Assembly: GCF_017161405.1 (NCBI RefSeq)
Contig: NZ_CP071051.1
Coordinates: 1,178,001 to 1,242,000, forward strand
DNA length: 64,000 bases
Direction: 5' to 3'
Source of the DNA: Leucobacter sp. CX169
GTDB lineage: Bacteria > Actinomycetota > Actinomycetes > Actinomycetales > Microbacteriaceae
Below, in pieces: positions 39,170-48,150 of this stretch. A program made the position numbers and the translations under genes. Under the pieces are notes generated by a model. It was not told where the DNA came from. It saw only the letters and a list, made by a program, of their open reading frames with translations, and ran no database searches. Every line of letters starts with the position of its first letter. Positions within the stretch are counted from its first letter, which is position 1.

Positions 39170-39187
39170 GGGCAGGATCCTGCCGGT
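39170..39187 (+). repeat. Dispersed palindromic repeat, copy 2
   Basis: GGGCAGGATCCTGCCGGT, identical to copy 1 and in the same orientation, on the far side of the hydrolase/regulator pair. Confidence 0.75.
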
Positions 39188-39233
39188 TCTCCACTTTCTG
39201 GGCCCCGCGCGGATGTTCGGTGCAATCGCGGCC

Positions 39234-39239
39234 TAGCGT
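39234..39239 (+). promoter_or_regulatory. -10 box of leaderless comEA
   Basis: TAGCGT lies 6 nt before ATG 39246 with no ribosome-binding site. Confidence 0.5.
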
Positions 39240-39245
39240 GGCGTC

Positions 39246-40220
39246 ATGTTGCCACAACGTGCGCTGCCGGAGCCGTGGGACGAGTCCGACAGTCTGGATG
39301 CCGACGGCGGCGAGACGGTCGATCGGTGGGAAGACCAGCGAGCGGAACGGAGCGTGCGGGCAGTCCGTGGCGCGGAGCCGAGCCTGGAGCCGAGCCTCGG
39401 ATCGGGTACGATTATGCGCTTGTCGCCAGGCGCACGCTGGACCACGCGGGATCGCTCTCGCAGCGCTGATGCTTGGGAGCCGCCACGGACGCTCCGGCAG
39501 CGCATCGAGCGCGCAGTCAGCGTGCCCTACCTGGCCGGGGCGGTCGTGTTCGTCGTCGCCATTTCGGTGGCGCTCGGCCTGGTCTGGTTTCAGCCGCACA
39601 GCCCGCCGGGTGGCGCAGCCGCGGGCGCTGAGATCGCCGCACTCGCTGAGCCGGATGGCCAGAAAGGCGAAGGGTTGGGAACGCAAGTCGGGGCTGCCGC
39701 TGGCGAAGACTCTGGGAGCGCGGACTCGGCTGAGGGTTCGAGTACGGCTGCGCGCACCGTCTTCGTGCATGTCGTCGGGGCCGTCGCGGCACCAGGGGTG
39801 GTCGAGCTTCCGGCCAATTCGCGAGTGCGCGACGCGGTGGCTGGCGCCGGCGGGGCCACGGGTGACGCGGTGCTGGCGGGGGTGAATCTGGCACGCCCGG
39901 TTGTCGACGGGGAGCAGATCCTCGTACCGGACGCGGCGGCGATTGCCGCGGGTGTGGCGGCCGGTGCCGCCGGAAACGCGGTCCCACCCGGGCCCGCAAC
40001 TCCGGGAATGAGTCCCAATGGGGCGGCGCCCGTGGACCTCAATACCGCGGATCTGGGGGCGCTCGAAAGCCTCCCACGTGTAGGCCCGGCGCTCGCCCAG
40101 CGCATTCTCGACTGGCGCGCCGCGAATGGGGACTTCTCGAGCGTGGACCAGCTGCTTGAGGTGCCCGGCATCGGCGCGAAGACGCTTGAGGGTTTTCGCG
40201 ACCGGGTGCGTGTGTCATGA
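39246..40220 (+). CDS. comEA: DNA-uptake protein ComEA
   Basis: A 324-residue membrane-anchored DNA-binding protein. A hydrophilic N-terminal region of about 90 residues precedes one membrane helix (94-114), a disordered linker, an SLBB domain (171-228, starting Val-Phe-Val-His-Val-Val-Gly-Ala-Val) and a C-terminal helix-hairpin-helix pair (263-322, with Leu-Asn-Thr-Ala-Asp, Leu-Pro-Arg-Val-Gly and Val-Pro-Gly-Ile-Gly). It hands external DNA to ComEC. The long cytoplasmic N-terminus is larger than in Firmicutes; Met57 is an alternative start, but the -10 box supports ATG 39246. Its stop overlaps the comEC ATG (ATGA). Confidence 0.9.
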   Translation: MLPQRALPEPWDESDSLDADGGETVDRWEDQRAERSVRAVRGAEPSLEPSLGSGTIMRLSPGARWTTRDRSRSADAWEPPRTLRQRIERAVSVPYLAGAVVFVVAISVALGLVWFQPHSPPGGAAAGAEIAALAEPDGQKGEGLGTQVGAAAGEDSGSADSAEGSSTAARTVFVHVVGAVAAPGVVELPANSRVRDAVAGAGGATGDAVLAGVNLARPVVDGEQILVPDAAAIAAGVAAGAAGNAVPPGPATPGMSPNGAAPVDLNTADLGALESLPRVGPALAQRILDWRAANGDFSSVDQLLEVPGIGAKTLEGFRDRVRVS

Positions 40221-42727
40221 GGCTCCTCCGCGAGATCTCGCCAGAGCTGCGTCGTCCCACGCCTCCGGGACGGGGCCGGCTGCTCGCGCCGGCACTGTGC
40301 GCCTGGGCCGCGGCGGCAACGATGCTGCCAAACCCCGGACTCGCGCGCTGGTGCGCCGCACTGGCGCTCTGCGTCGGGCTGATCTTGGGGGGTGTCTGGG
40401 CGATCTCTGAGGTGCGGGACCGTGTGGGTCGGGGAGGAGAGCCGGATTCTGGCGCGGGGGCGCCTGGTTCGGGTGTCCCAGGGTCGATGCGCGCGCTACT
40501 CGGGCTCGCGCCGCTCTGGGGGCTCGTGGCCATCACCGTTGCCGCCCTCCTACTCGTGAGCACGCGCACCGTGGTGATGGAAAGCGCCCGTGCGTCGAGT
40601 CCGCTCGTCGCGGACGCCGCCGCGCACCGCACTGTGACGCTGCTGGTAACCCTGACGGCGTTTCCTCGAGTCTCCGAGGGCTTTGGCGGGGAACGGGGCT
40701 GGGTGGCGGCGCGTACCGGGGACCCGGCCGTGCCGGTCCTGCTGTGGCTCGAGGAGCGGGCGCCGCCGGGCTGGGCCCCGGGCACCCAGGTGTCGGTGCG
40801 CGGGGCGCTGCGAGCACTTGCCCCGGCCGACTCGGCGGCCTTCGGGATCGCGGTGCGCTCGGCGGCGACTGGAAGCACCGGGGCATCCGGGACGGCCGCG
40901 GCCTCCCTCCGCGCGGGACTGCTGGATACGGCTCGAGGGGTGCGGGGTGCCGAGCTCGTGCCGGGTCTCGCCGTGGGCGACACGAGTCTGGTCTCAGAGG
41001 ATCTCGACGTGGCGATGCGGGAGAGCTCGCTCGCGCACCTCACCGCCGTCTCGGGTGCGAACTGCGCGCTCGTGACCGGGGCGATGGCGGCCATCGCCGC
41101 GCGGCTCGGAGCGGGGCGCCGACTCCGCGTCGTGATCTCGGGGCTCGGGCTGGCGGCGTTCGTCGCTGTCGTCGGCCCTGACCCGAGCGTGCTTCGCGCC
41201 GGGGTAATGGCGGTCGTCGTGCTCGTCTCGCGCTTCGGTGGGCGGCCCGAGGCCGGTTTCTCGGCGCTCGGGGTCGCGATCCTGGCCCTGCTGGTAGTTG
41301 ATCCGTGGCAGGCGCTTCAGGCTGGATTTGCGCTGTCGGTGGCGGCGACCGCCGGGATCCTGCTGCTGGCCGCACCCCTCACGCGGGCGGCACGCGCGCT
41401 GTGGCTACCGAAGCCACTGGCCATAGCGTTGGCGGTCGCGTCTGCCGCACAGTTCGCCTGCGGCCCGTTCCTGTTGTTGCTGCAGCCGGGTCTACCGGCG
41501 ATCGGGGTGGCGGCGAACGTGGTGGCGGGGCCCGCCGCGCCACTCGGGACCGCACTGGGGCTCGTTGCCGCTCTCGTCGCTCCGTTCTGTCCGCCGCTCG
41601 CGGTGGCCCTCGTCTGGCTCGCCGCGTGGCCCGCCCGCTGGATCGCGGCGGTCGCCGAGACCGCCGGTGACCTGCCGCTCGCGCGCTGGGTCTGGCCAGA
41701 AGGCTGGGGCGGGGCGGTCGTGCTTACCATCGCCCAGGCGGCCGCAGTGCTCGCCTGGCTGGTCTGGACAGGCCGGTTGGGCCTTCCGGGGGTCGTCCCC
41801 CCGGGGCCGCGACGGCCGTGGCAGCGCGAGCCGCAGAAGCCCCGCGCGGTTCGGGTTGTCGCGACAGTTCTCCTTTCTGCCGCGTCGGCGTTGGTGGTCT
41901 CGACGACCCTCGTCACGCCGCTCGCGCAGCGGGCCGGCGTGCCCCGCGATTGGGCAGTCGTCATGTGCGACGTGGGGCAGGGCGACGCCATCCTGCTGCG
42001 CGACCCCGCCGAGCCTGACCGCGTGATGCTGGTCGACACGGGTGACGACGCGGCTTTGCTCTCGACCTGCCTCGATCGATTCGGGGTGACCAGGATCTCG
42101 CTGCTCGTGCTCACGCACGACGACCAGGATCACGTCGGCGCGCTCGACGAGGTGATCGGGCGCATCGACGGGGCCCTGATCGCGCCGCCGACCACCGGGA
42201 ACGTGGATCGCGGGGTTGTACGTCAGCTTGAAGCCGGGGGAGTGCCCTTCGTGCTCGGGGCCGCAGGGAACGCCGCTCCCGCGGGGCAGCCCCTGAGCTG
42301 GCGGGTCCTGGCCCCCGGGCCCAGGGCGCGGCCCGACAGTACGAACGAGGCGAGCCTGATCCTGCTGGCCGAGGCGAACGGCCTGAGCGTTCTCCTGTTG
42401 GGGGACTCAGGCCAAGAAGAGCAGGCGGCGCTGCTACGCGCGTACCCCGACCTGCGGGCGGACGTGGTGAAGGTGGGCCATCATGGATCCCGCGACCGCG
42501 AGCCCGGCCTCCCAGCGAGCGTGGACGCGCGCCTCGCCATCGTCTCAGTGGGGGCTGAGAATCGCTACGGGCACCCGAACCACGAGGTGGTCGCTGAGTT
42601 TGCCCGCGCCCGCGTCCCGCTGTTGCGCACCGACGAGCACGGCAGCATCGCAGTGACGGCGGACGGGGAGGGTGAGCCCGGCGTTTGGGTCGAGGTTGCG
42701 GAGCCTCGTGTCAGTGGTCGCCGCTAG
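40217..42727 (+). CDS. comEC: DNA internalisation channel ComEC/Rec2
   Basis: An 836-residue polytopic protein: N-terminal helices and an OB-like DUF4131 region (1-250), the Competence membrane domain with Ser-Gly-Ala-Asn-Cys-Ala-Leu (about 275-550), and a C-terminal metallo-beta-lactamase domain (about 585-830) with Asp-Val-Gly-Gln-Gly-Asp-Ala, Leu-Thr-His-Asp-Asp-Gln-Asp-His-Val-Gly-Ala and Gly-His-His-Gly-Ser. It forms the channel for single-stranded DNA. The ATGA junction couples it to comEA. No other transformation-pilus genes are in the window, so functional competence is not shown. Confidence 0.92.
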   Translation: MRLLREISPELRRPTPPGRGRLLAPALCAWAAAATMLPNPGLARWCAALALCVGLILGGVWAISEVRDRVGRGGEPDSGAGAPGSGVPGSMRALLGLAPLWGLVAITVAALLLVSTRTVVMESARASSPLVADAAAHRTVTLLVTLTAFPRVSEGFGGERGWVAARTGDPAVPVLLWLEERAPPGWAPGTQVSVRGALRALAPADSAAFGIAVRSAATGSTGASGTAAASLRAGLLDTARGVRGAELVPGLAVGDTSLVSEDLDVAMRESSLAHLTAVSGANCALVTGAMAAIAARLGAGRRLRVVISGLGLAAFVAVVGPDPSVLRAGVMAVVVLVSRFGGRPEAGFSALGVAILALLVVDPWQALQAGFALSVAATAGILLLAAPLTRAARALWLPKPLAIALAVASAAQFACGPFLLLLQPGLPAIGVAANVVAGPAAPLGTALGLVAALVAPFCPPLAVALVWLAAWPARWIAAVAETAGDLPLARWVWPEGWGGAVVLTIAQAAAVLAWLVWTGRLGLPGVVPPGPRRPWQREPQKPRAVRVVATVLLSAASALVVSTTLVTPLAQRAGVPRDWAVVMCDVGQGDAILLRDPAEPDRVMLVDTGDDAALLSTCLDRFGVTRISLLVLTHDDQDHVGALDEVIGRIDGALIAPPTTGNVDRGVVRQLEAGGVPFVLGAAGNAAPAGQPLSWRVLAPGPRARPDSTNEASLILLAEANGLSVLLLGDSGQEEQAALLRAYPDLRADVVKVGHHGSRDREPGLPASVDARLAIVSVGAENRYGHPNHEVVAEFARARVPLLRTDEHGSIAVTADGEGEPGVWVEVAEPRVSGRR

Positions 42728-42730
42728 GCT
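42725..42730 (+). promoter_or_regulatory. -10 box of leaderless holA
   Basis: TAGGCT lies 6 nt before GTG 42737; its TAG is also the stop codon of comEC. Confidence 0.55.
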
Positions 42731-42736
42731 GGAGCC

Positions 42737-43765
42737 GTGGCAGCACCCGCAAAATCAGCAACCCGATCCGCGTCGTCGAAAATCCCGCAGCTTGTCTGGC
42801 AGGACGCTCGGCCGGCCCCGGTCGTGCTCATCAGCGGGCCCGAACAGTTCCTCGCGGACCGTGCGATTCGCGCGATCCGCGACGCCCTTCGCGCCGAGGA
42901 CCCGGCACTTGAGGTGCACGACGTCGATGCCGCGGGCTACACCGCCGGCGAACTCTTCACCCTCGCGAGCCCCTCGCTGTTTGGCGAGCCGAGACTCATT
43001 CGGGTCAGCGGCGTCGAGAAGTGCAGCGACGCGCTCATCGAAGACGCGAAGAAGTACTTGGAAGCCCCCGCCGACGGCACCGTGCTGGTGCTGCGCCACG
43101 GCGGGGGCACCCGAGGCAAGGCGCTGCTCGATAAGGTCCGCGCCGGCTCGGGAGGCGGCGTCGAGGTCGTCTGCGCCGAGGTCAAGAAAGACGCCGATCG
43201 CTTTGCGTTCGCGCAGCAGGAATTCCGCAGGCAGGGCGCCACCATCACACCCGCCGCTCTGCGCATGCTCGTCGCGGCCTACTCGGGCGACATCGGCGAA
43301 CTCGCGGGTGCGTGCGAGCAGCTCATTTCGGACGTCGGGAACCAGATCGGCGAGCGCGAGGTTGAGCGGGCTACGCAGGGCCGGGTCGAGGCGGGAGCGT
43401 TCGCCGTCGCGGACACCGCGATCGCCGGCCGCGCCGCCGAGGCGCTCATTCTGTTGCGGCAGTCCCGCGCGGCCGGGGTCGATGCCATTCCGATGCTCGC
43501 CGCCCTGAACATGAAGATCCGCGGCATGGCCCGTGTGTACGGCGCCCGCGGGGGCAATCTCGCCAAGGAACTCGGCATGGCCCCCTGGCAGGTCGAGCGC
43601 GCCATGAAGGACGCCCGCGGGTGGCGCGAGGAGGACCTCGCCCACTGCATCGTGCAGGGAGCCGAGACCGAGTGGCTCCTCAAGGGCGGCACCCGCGATC
43701 CCGAGTACGCGCTCGAGCGCTACGTTTTGCTGGTCGCCCGGCGGGGTCGCTCGCTCGCGCACTAA
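42737..43765 (+). CDS. holA: DNA polymerase III subunit delta
   Basis: A 342-residue clamp-loader subunit. An N-terminal AAA+-like domain begins Ala-Pro-Val-Val-Leu-Ile-Ser-Gly-Pro-Glu-Gln-Phe-Leu-Ala-Asp-Arg-Ala, with no functional Walker A, as expected for delta. Then Pro-Ser-Leu-Phe-Gly-Glu-Pro-Arg-Leu-Ile-Arg-Val (clamp-contact region) and a helical collar domain with Ala-Leu-Asn-Met-Lys-Ile-Arg follow. Delta opens the sliding clamp ring. The GTG start is 9 nt after the comEC stop with its own -10 box. The comEA-comEC-holA-rpsT order is conserved across Actinobacteria. Confidence 0.93.
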   Translation: MAAPAKSATRSASSKIPQLVWQDARPAPVVLISGPEQFLADRAIRAIRDALRAEDPALEVHDVDAAGYTAGELFTLASPSLFGEPRLIRVSGVEKCSDALIEDAKKYLEAPADGTVLVLRHGGGTRGKALLDKVRAGSGGGVEVVCAEVKKDADRFAFAQQEFRRQGATITPAALRMLVAAYSGDIGELAGACEQLISDVGNQIGEREVERATQGRVEAGAFAVADTAIAGRAAEALILLRQSRAAGVDAIPMLAALNMKIRGMARVYGARGGNLAKELGMAPWQVERAMKDARGWREEDLAHCIVQGAETEWLLKGGTRDPEYALERYVLLVARRGRSLAH

Positions 43766-43811
43766 CTCCTGAGGCCGTCGACGCGCCCTGTGTTGCCGCC
43801 TGCGCCTGGAC

Positions 43812-43835
43812 GCAGCGCGGCCTCGCGGCCGCTGC
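43812..43835 (+). terminator. Hairpin after holA
   Basis: GCAGC/GCTGC outer stem and GGCC/GGCC inner stem around a TCGC loop, with a 2-nt bulge, followed by ATAATTGG. Confidence 0.4.
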
Positions 43836-43923
43836 ATAATTGGCCTGATCGGTGTCGCGTAGCGCGCGACCTCCCGACGTGTGAAAACATACAAGCACAA
43901 CACCGTGTGCGAGAGGACTCAAC

Positions 43924-44922
43924 ATGGCCGGCAGTTTCTTTGCCTTTCTCGATGACATAGCGGTGCTCGCCCGCGCCGCGGCGGCGTCCATGGACGACAT
44001 CGCTGCGGCGGCAGGAAAAGCGACCGTGAAGTCCGCCGGCGTCGTCATCGACGACGCGGCCGTGACCCCGCAGTATGTGCAGGGAATTCGCCCGGCACGG
44101 GAGCTGCCGGTGATTTGGCGAATCGCCAAGGGCTCGCTGGTGAACAAGGCGATTATTGTCGTCGCGGCGATGTTGCTGAGTATCTGGGCGCCTTGGGTGT
44201 TCCCGTGGCTGCTGCTCGTCGGCGGCAGCTACCTTGCGTATGAGGGGGCACACAAGGTCTGGCACTGGGTGCAGAGCCGACGCGGACAGACGCACGAGAC
44301 CACCGCCGCGGAAGTGGCCGGACGCACCGAGGCGGACGAAAAGGGCATCGTGGCGAGCGCGGTGCGTACCGATTTCGTGCTCTCGACTGAGATTATGCTC
44401 ATCTCCCTCTCAAGTATTGCTTCCGACTCGTGGCAGATTCGCCTGGCGACCCTCGTCGTGGTGGCGCTGCTCATGACGGTGATGGTCTATGGCGCGGTCG
44501 CACTGCTCGTCAAGATGGACGATGTGGGGCTCTGGCTCGGCTCGAAGCGGACGGCGGCGGCGCGATCATTCGGACGAGGGCTGGTGCACGCGATGCCGGT
44601 GGTGTTCACGGCGCTCAGCGCGGTGGGGGCTGCCGCGATGCTCTGGGTGGGCGGTCATATTCTGTTCGTGAACCTGGCAGAGGTGGGCGTCACCGCGCCC
44701 TACGCGCTGCTACACACGCTGACGGATCCGCTGCAGGATTTCCCCTTCATCGCATGGTGCGTCGACACGCTGTGTTCGGCGCTGCTCGGCCTGCTCTGGG
44801 GCCTCGTGCTCGTGGGTGCGGCGTCGCTGTTCGCGCGCGCACGCCGCGGCGCTGCGCCGACGCATCCCGCGAACCTCTCCGCCACCGACGCGAGCGCCGA
44901 GGAGAGCACCGACGCGAGGTAG
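43924..44922 (+). CDS. DUF808 family membrane protein (YedI-like)
   Basis: A 332-residue inner-membrane protein of the DUF808 family. The N-terminus Phe-Phe-Ala-Phe-Leu-Asp-Asp-Ile-Ala-Val-Leu-Ala and Lys-Ser-Ala-Gly-Val-Val-Ile-Asp-Asp-Ala-Ala-Val-Thr-Pro are the conserved cytoplasmic segment. Then come about six membrane helices and a hydrophilic Ala/Glu-rich tail. Function unknown. ATG preceded by GAGAGGA. It converges on rpsT, with a shared hairpin between them. Confidence 0.88.
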   Translation: MAGSFFAFLDDIAVLARAAAASMDDIAAAAGKATVKSAGVVIDDAAVTPQYVQGIRPARELPVIWRIAKGSLVNKAIIVVAAMLLSIWAPWVFPWLLLVGGSYLAYEGAHKVWHWVQSRRGQTHETTAAEVAGRTEADEKGIVASAVRTDFVLSTEIMLISLSSIASDSWQIRLATLVVVALLMTVMVYGAVALLVKMDDVGLWLGSKRTAAARSFGRGLVHAMPVVFTALSAVGAAAMLWVGGHILFVNLAEVGVTAPYALLHTLTDPLQDFPFIAWCVDTLCSALLGLLWGLVLVGAASLFARARRGAAPTHPANLSATDASAEESTDAR

Positions 44923-44975
44923 TTTCGCGTGGCGGTGCGCCCGCTGCGGGGAGCGGCGCACCGCCCAGCCAACGA

Positions 44976-45007
44976 CGAAGGGGCCCCGCCGCAGCGGAGC
45001 CCCTTCG
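44976..45007. terminator. Bidirectional terminator between DUF808 and rpsT genes
   Basis: 9-bp perfect stem CGAAGGGGC/GCCCCTTCG; on the minus strand (rpsT direction) the hairpin follows the stop by about 20 nt. Confidence 0.7.
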
Positions 45008-45027
45008 GGTAAAGCGTGTGGTGCTCG

Positions 45028-45288
45028 CTAGAGAGCGGCAACCTGGCTCGCGAGGGCCGACTTGCGGTTCGCAGCGTTGTTGAGGTGGATGACACCCTTG
45101 CTCACGGCCTTGTCGAGCTTGCGCGTCGCAACCTTCAGCGTCGCCTCAGCGGTCGCCTTGTCGCCCTCGGCGATGGCGCGACGGGTTGCGCGGATCGCGG
45201 TGCGAAGTTCGCTCTTGACGGCGCGGTTGCGCTCCGTTGCCTTCGCGTTGGTCTTGATGCGCTTGATCTGCGACTTGATATTTGCCAC
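45028..45288 (-). CDS. rpsT: 30S ribosomal protein S20
   Basis: An 86-residue basic, helical protein of the small ribosomal subunit. [13 protein letters not shown] at the start and [12 protein letters not shown] near the end are family signatures. The start is GTG 45288; an AAAGGA ribosome-binding site lies about 11 nt before it. The leader of about 105 nt contains a hairpin. S20 is often autoregulated at its start codon. Divergent from lepA. Confidence 0.97.
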   Translation of the reverse strand: MANIKSQIKRIKTNAKATERNRAVKSELRTAIRATRRAIAEGDKATAEATLKVATRKLDKAVSKGVIHLNNAANRKSALASQVAAL

Positions 45289-45544
45289 GTTGGGTAAAAT
45301 CCTTTGAGTAATAAAGAAGTGAAAACAGGTTGATCCGCTTGGTGAAGAGGGCACCGTACGGGATGTGTGGTTCAAGCCCACACGCAAGTCCAAGAAGTCA
45401 GCCTACCAGGATCCGGCCGGGAGCGCACCTCTCCCGGTTTGCGCGTCGCCGGACGACGAAGGCCTGCTCGATCCTGCGACCCGCCCGCGCCGAGAAAACT
45501 CGCCGAAGCGGGATTTCTCCGTCGGCGTGGGATAATGGCCCACA
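45289..45544. promoter_or_regulatory. Divergent rpsT/lepA control region
   Basis: No gene. On the minus strand, TAGGCT (45405-45400) is the rpsT -10 box. The transcript carries a hairpin with 6-bp stem GTGTGG/CCACAC and a 7-nt loop (about 45365-45383). On the plus strand GATAAT (45531-45536) lies 8 nt before the lepA ATG, again without a ribosome-binding site. Confidence 0.5.
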
Positions 45545-47395
45545 ATGTCTCCTCGCAGTGTGAACCCCCAGATCCCGGCCGCGACCGCGCCCGAGTCGAT
45601 CCGCAATTTCTGCATAATTGCGCACATCGACCACGGAAAGTCGACCCTTGCCGACCGTATGCTCCAGATCACGGGATCCGTCCCCGATCGCGAGATGCGC
45701 GCCCAGTACCTCGACCGCATGGACATCGAGCGTGAGCGTGGCATCACCATCAAGTCTCAGGCGGTGCGCATGGGCTGGGACGTCGGAAGCAAGAGTTACG
45801 CGCTCAACATGATCGACACCCCGGGTCACGTGGACTTCAGCTACGAGGTCTCGCGCTCGCTCGCCGCGTGCGAGGGCGCGATCCTGCTGGTCGACGCTGC
45901 GCAGGGCATTGAGGCCCAGACGCTCGCAAACCTCTATCTCGCGATGGAGAACGACCTCGAGATCATTCCGGTGCTGAACAAGATCGACCTGCCGGCGGCC
46001 GACCCCGAGAAGTACGCGAAGGAAATCTGCGACCTCATCGGCGGCAACCCCGACGACATCCTGCGGGTATCGGGCAAGACCGGTATGGGCGTGGAAGAGC
46101 TGCTCGACCTGGTCGTGCAGAAAGTCCCGGCCCCGGTCGGCGACGAGAGCGCGCCGTCGCGCGCCATGATTTTTGACTCGGTGTACGACTCGTACCGCGG
46201 TGTCATCACGTACGTCCGCGTCATCGACGGTCGCATCTCGCCCCGCGAGAAGGTCCAGATGATGTCGACGGGCGCGACCCACGAGGTGCTCGAGATCGGC
46301 GTCTCCTCGCCCGAACCGACGCCCTCGAAGGGGCTCTCGGTCGGCGAGGTTGGCTACCTCATCACCGGCGTGAAGGACGTCCGCCAGTCCAAGGTCGGCG
46401 ACACGATCACCTCGCACCGCAACCCCGCCACCGAGGCGCTCGACGGATATACCGACCCGAAGCCGATGGTCTTCTCGGGCCTGTACCCGATCGACGGCTC
46501 GGACTACCCGGTGCTGCGCGAGGCGCTCGACAAGCTCAAGCTCTCGGACGCGTCGCTGCAGTACGAGCCCGAGACTTCGGTCGCGCTCGGCTTCGGCTTC
46601 CGCTGTGGCTTCCTCGGCCTCCTGCACCTCGAGATCGTCACGGAGCGTCTGCGCCGCGAGTTCGATCTCGACCTGATTGCCACGGCCCCCTCGGTCGTCT
46701 ACCAGGTCACCCGTGAGGACAACGCCGAGATTACGGTGACGAACCCCTCGGAGTACCCCGACGGCAAGATCAAGAGCGTGCGGGAGCCGGTCGTGCGCGT
46801 CGCGGTCCTGGCCCCCAAGGACTACGTCGGCACGATCATGGAGCTCTGTCAGAGCCGCCGCGGCACCCTGATGGGCATGGAGTACCTTGGCGAGCGCGTC
46901 GAGCTGCGCTACTCAATGCCGCTCGCGGAAATCGTCTTCGACTTTTTCGACCACCTGAAGAGTCGCACGCAGGGCTACGCGAGCCTCGACTACGAGCCCA
47001 TGGGTGAGCAGGAGGCGGACCTCGTCAAGGTCGACATCCTGCTGCAGGGCGAAGCGGTTGACGCGTTTAGCGCGATCGTGCACCGCGACAGCGCCTACGC
47101 TTACGGAACCCTCATGGCCGAGCGCCTGCGCAAACTCATCCCGCGCCAGCAGTTCGAGGTGCCCATCCAAGCCGCGATCGGCGCCCGCATCATCGCCCGT
47201 GAGACGATCCGCGCGATCCGCAAGGACGTGCTTGCCAAGTGCTACGGCGGCGACATCAGCCGCAAGCGCAAGCTGCTCGAGAAGCAGAAGGAGGGCAAGA
47301 AGCGCATGAAGATGGTTGGCCGCGTCGAGGTCCCTCAGGAGGCGTTCATTGCTGCCCTCTCGGGCGACACGGAGGGCAAGGAGGTCAAAAATTGA
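45545..47395 (+). CDS. lepA: Elongation factor 4 (back-translocase LepA)
   Basis: A 616-residue translational GTPase. G1 Ala-His-Ile-Asp-His-Gly-Lys-Ser is at 26-33, G3 Asp-Thr-Pro-Gly-His-Val-Asp-Phe and G4 Asn-Lys-Ile-Asp follow. The unique C-terminal domain has [19 protein letters not shown] and ends Lys-Lys-Arg-Met-Lys. LepA acts on stalled or misassembled ribosomes. The AAGGAGG just before its stop serves the next gene, whose TTG start overlaps it. Confidence 0.97.
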   Translation: MSPRSVNPQIPAATAPESIRNFCIIAHIDHGKSTLADRMLQITGSVPDREMRAQYLDRMDIERERGITIKSQAVRMGWDVGSKSYALNMIDTPGHVDFSYEVSRSLAACEGAILLVDAAQGIEAQTLANLYLAMENDLEIIPVLNKIDLPAADPEKYAKEICDLIGGNPDDILRVSGKTGMGVEELLDLVVQKVPAPVGDESAPSRAMIFDSVYDSYRGVITYVRVIDGRISPREKVQMMSTGATHEVLEIGVSSPEPTPSKGLSVGEVGYLITGVKDVRQSKVGDTITSHRNPATEALDGYTDPKPMVFSGLYPIDGSDYPVLREALDKLKLSDASLQYEPETSVALGFGFRCGFLGLLHLEIVTERLRREFDLDLIATAPSVVYQVTREDNAEITVTNPSEYPDGKIKSVREPVVRVAVLAPKDYVGTIMELCQSRRGTLMGMEYLGERVELRYSMPLAEIVFDFFDHLKSRTQGYASLDYEPMGEQEADLVKVDILLQGEAVDAFSAIVHRDSAYAYGTLMAERLRKLIPRQQFEVPIQAAIGARIIARETIRAIRKDVLAKCYGGDISRKRKLLEKQKEGKKRMKMVGRVEVPQEAFIAALSGDTEGKEVKN

Positions 47396-48150
47396 CCCAG
47401 CGACGAGCCAGTCACATTGAGGTCCCCGCGACGTACGCGTCCGTGGGAGCCTCGAACGCCCCAGACCTCATGCGGTTCCCGCCCGAGGGCACGACGCCGT
47501 TTGAGGACTCCGTCCGCCTGGGCAGCGGCCAGGACCGCTTCACCATCGCCTCGAGCGCGCTCATGACCTGGGGCGCCGCGCGTGGCGCCGGCCTCGTGGT
47601 CGAGGAGGTCGTGGTCGGCGACGGCGGCGCCTACTCCGGGATCGAGTTCGACGCCCAGGGCACCCCGGTCACCCCGGGCAGCGCCGAGCAGAACTTCGGC
47701 CCGGATGGCGAGCCCTACATCACCGCCGGCACCACCGCCCGACTGGGCGGGGGCGGCCAGGAGGCTCGCAAGATTCGCGTGGTCTACGTCGTGAACGAAC
47801 CGCGCAGGATCGGCCTGGCGGTCGGTTCCATGGATGATTCCGGCGCGATCGGCGAGTCCCTCTACTGCGTCGAGTTCCGCGAGGACGACTCGGTCTGGGC
47901 GACCGTGCGGGGGTTCCTCGTCGCGCCCGAATCTGGCCTCTTGGGCATCAAGGGTCGTACGCAGCTCAAGAAGGCGATGGAGTCCGCGCGCGATCAGCTG
48001 CGTGCGTTGCTGCCGGCAGCCGCCGCGAGCGCCGAGGCAGACGCGACTCCTGAGGCTGCCGGGCAGACGACGGCGATCGAGGACGCGCCATCCGAGCCCG
48101 CAGTAAACGATGACGGCGACGACTCCGGCACGCTCGACGCTGTGAACTGA
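47392..48150 (+). CDS. DUF1990 family protein
   Basis: A 252-residue protein. Residues 12-200 match DUF1990: Tyr-Ala-Ser-Val-Gly-Ala, Gly-Ser-Gly-Gln-Asp-Arg-Phe, [16 protein letters not shown] and Arg-Arg-Ile-Gly-Leu-Ala-Val-Gly. A low-complexity Ala/Asp/Glu tail follows. Function unknown. The start is TTG in a TTGA overlap with the lepA stop, chosen because AAGGAGG lies 7 nt upstream, the best ribosome-binding site in this block. Its stop overlaps the hemW start (TGATG). Confidence 0.8.
   Translation: MTQRRASHIEVPATYASVGASNAPDLMRFPPEGTTPFEDSVRLGSGQDRFTIASSALMTWGAARGAGLVVEEVVVGDGGAYSGIEFDAQGTPVTPGSAEQNFGPDGEPYITAGTTARLGGGGQEARKIRVVYVVNEPRRIGLAVGSMDDSGAIGESLYCVEFREDDSVWATVRGFLVAPESGLLGIKGRTQLKKAMESARDQLRALLPAAAASAEADATPEAAGQTTAIEDAPSEPAVNDDGDDSGTLDAVN

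Larger units (their letters stand above)
39058..39245. other. Gap between regulator gene and comEA
   Basis: No gene seen. It contains palindrome copy 2 at 39170-39187, and its last bases carry the comEA -10 box. Confidence 0.5.

Noticed and set aside
42077-42140. ComEC metallo-beta-lactamase motif looks degenerate (His-Asp-Asp-Gln-Asp-His)
   Set aside because: This form is also found in normal ComEC proteins, so it is not evidence for a pseudogene.
45366-45385. tRNA-like T-arm (GGTTCAAGCC core with a 5-bp stem)
   Set aside because: No acceptor, D- or anticodon arm can be formed around it; treated as a hairpin in the rpsT leader.
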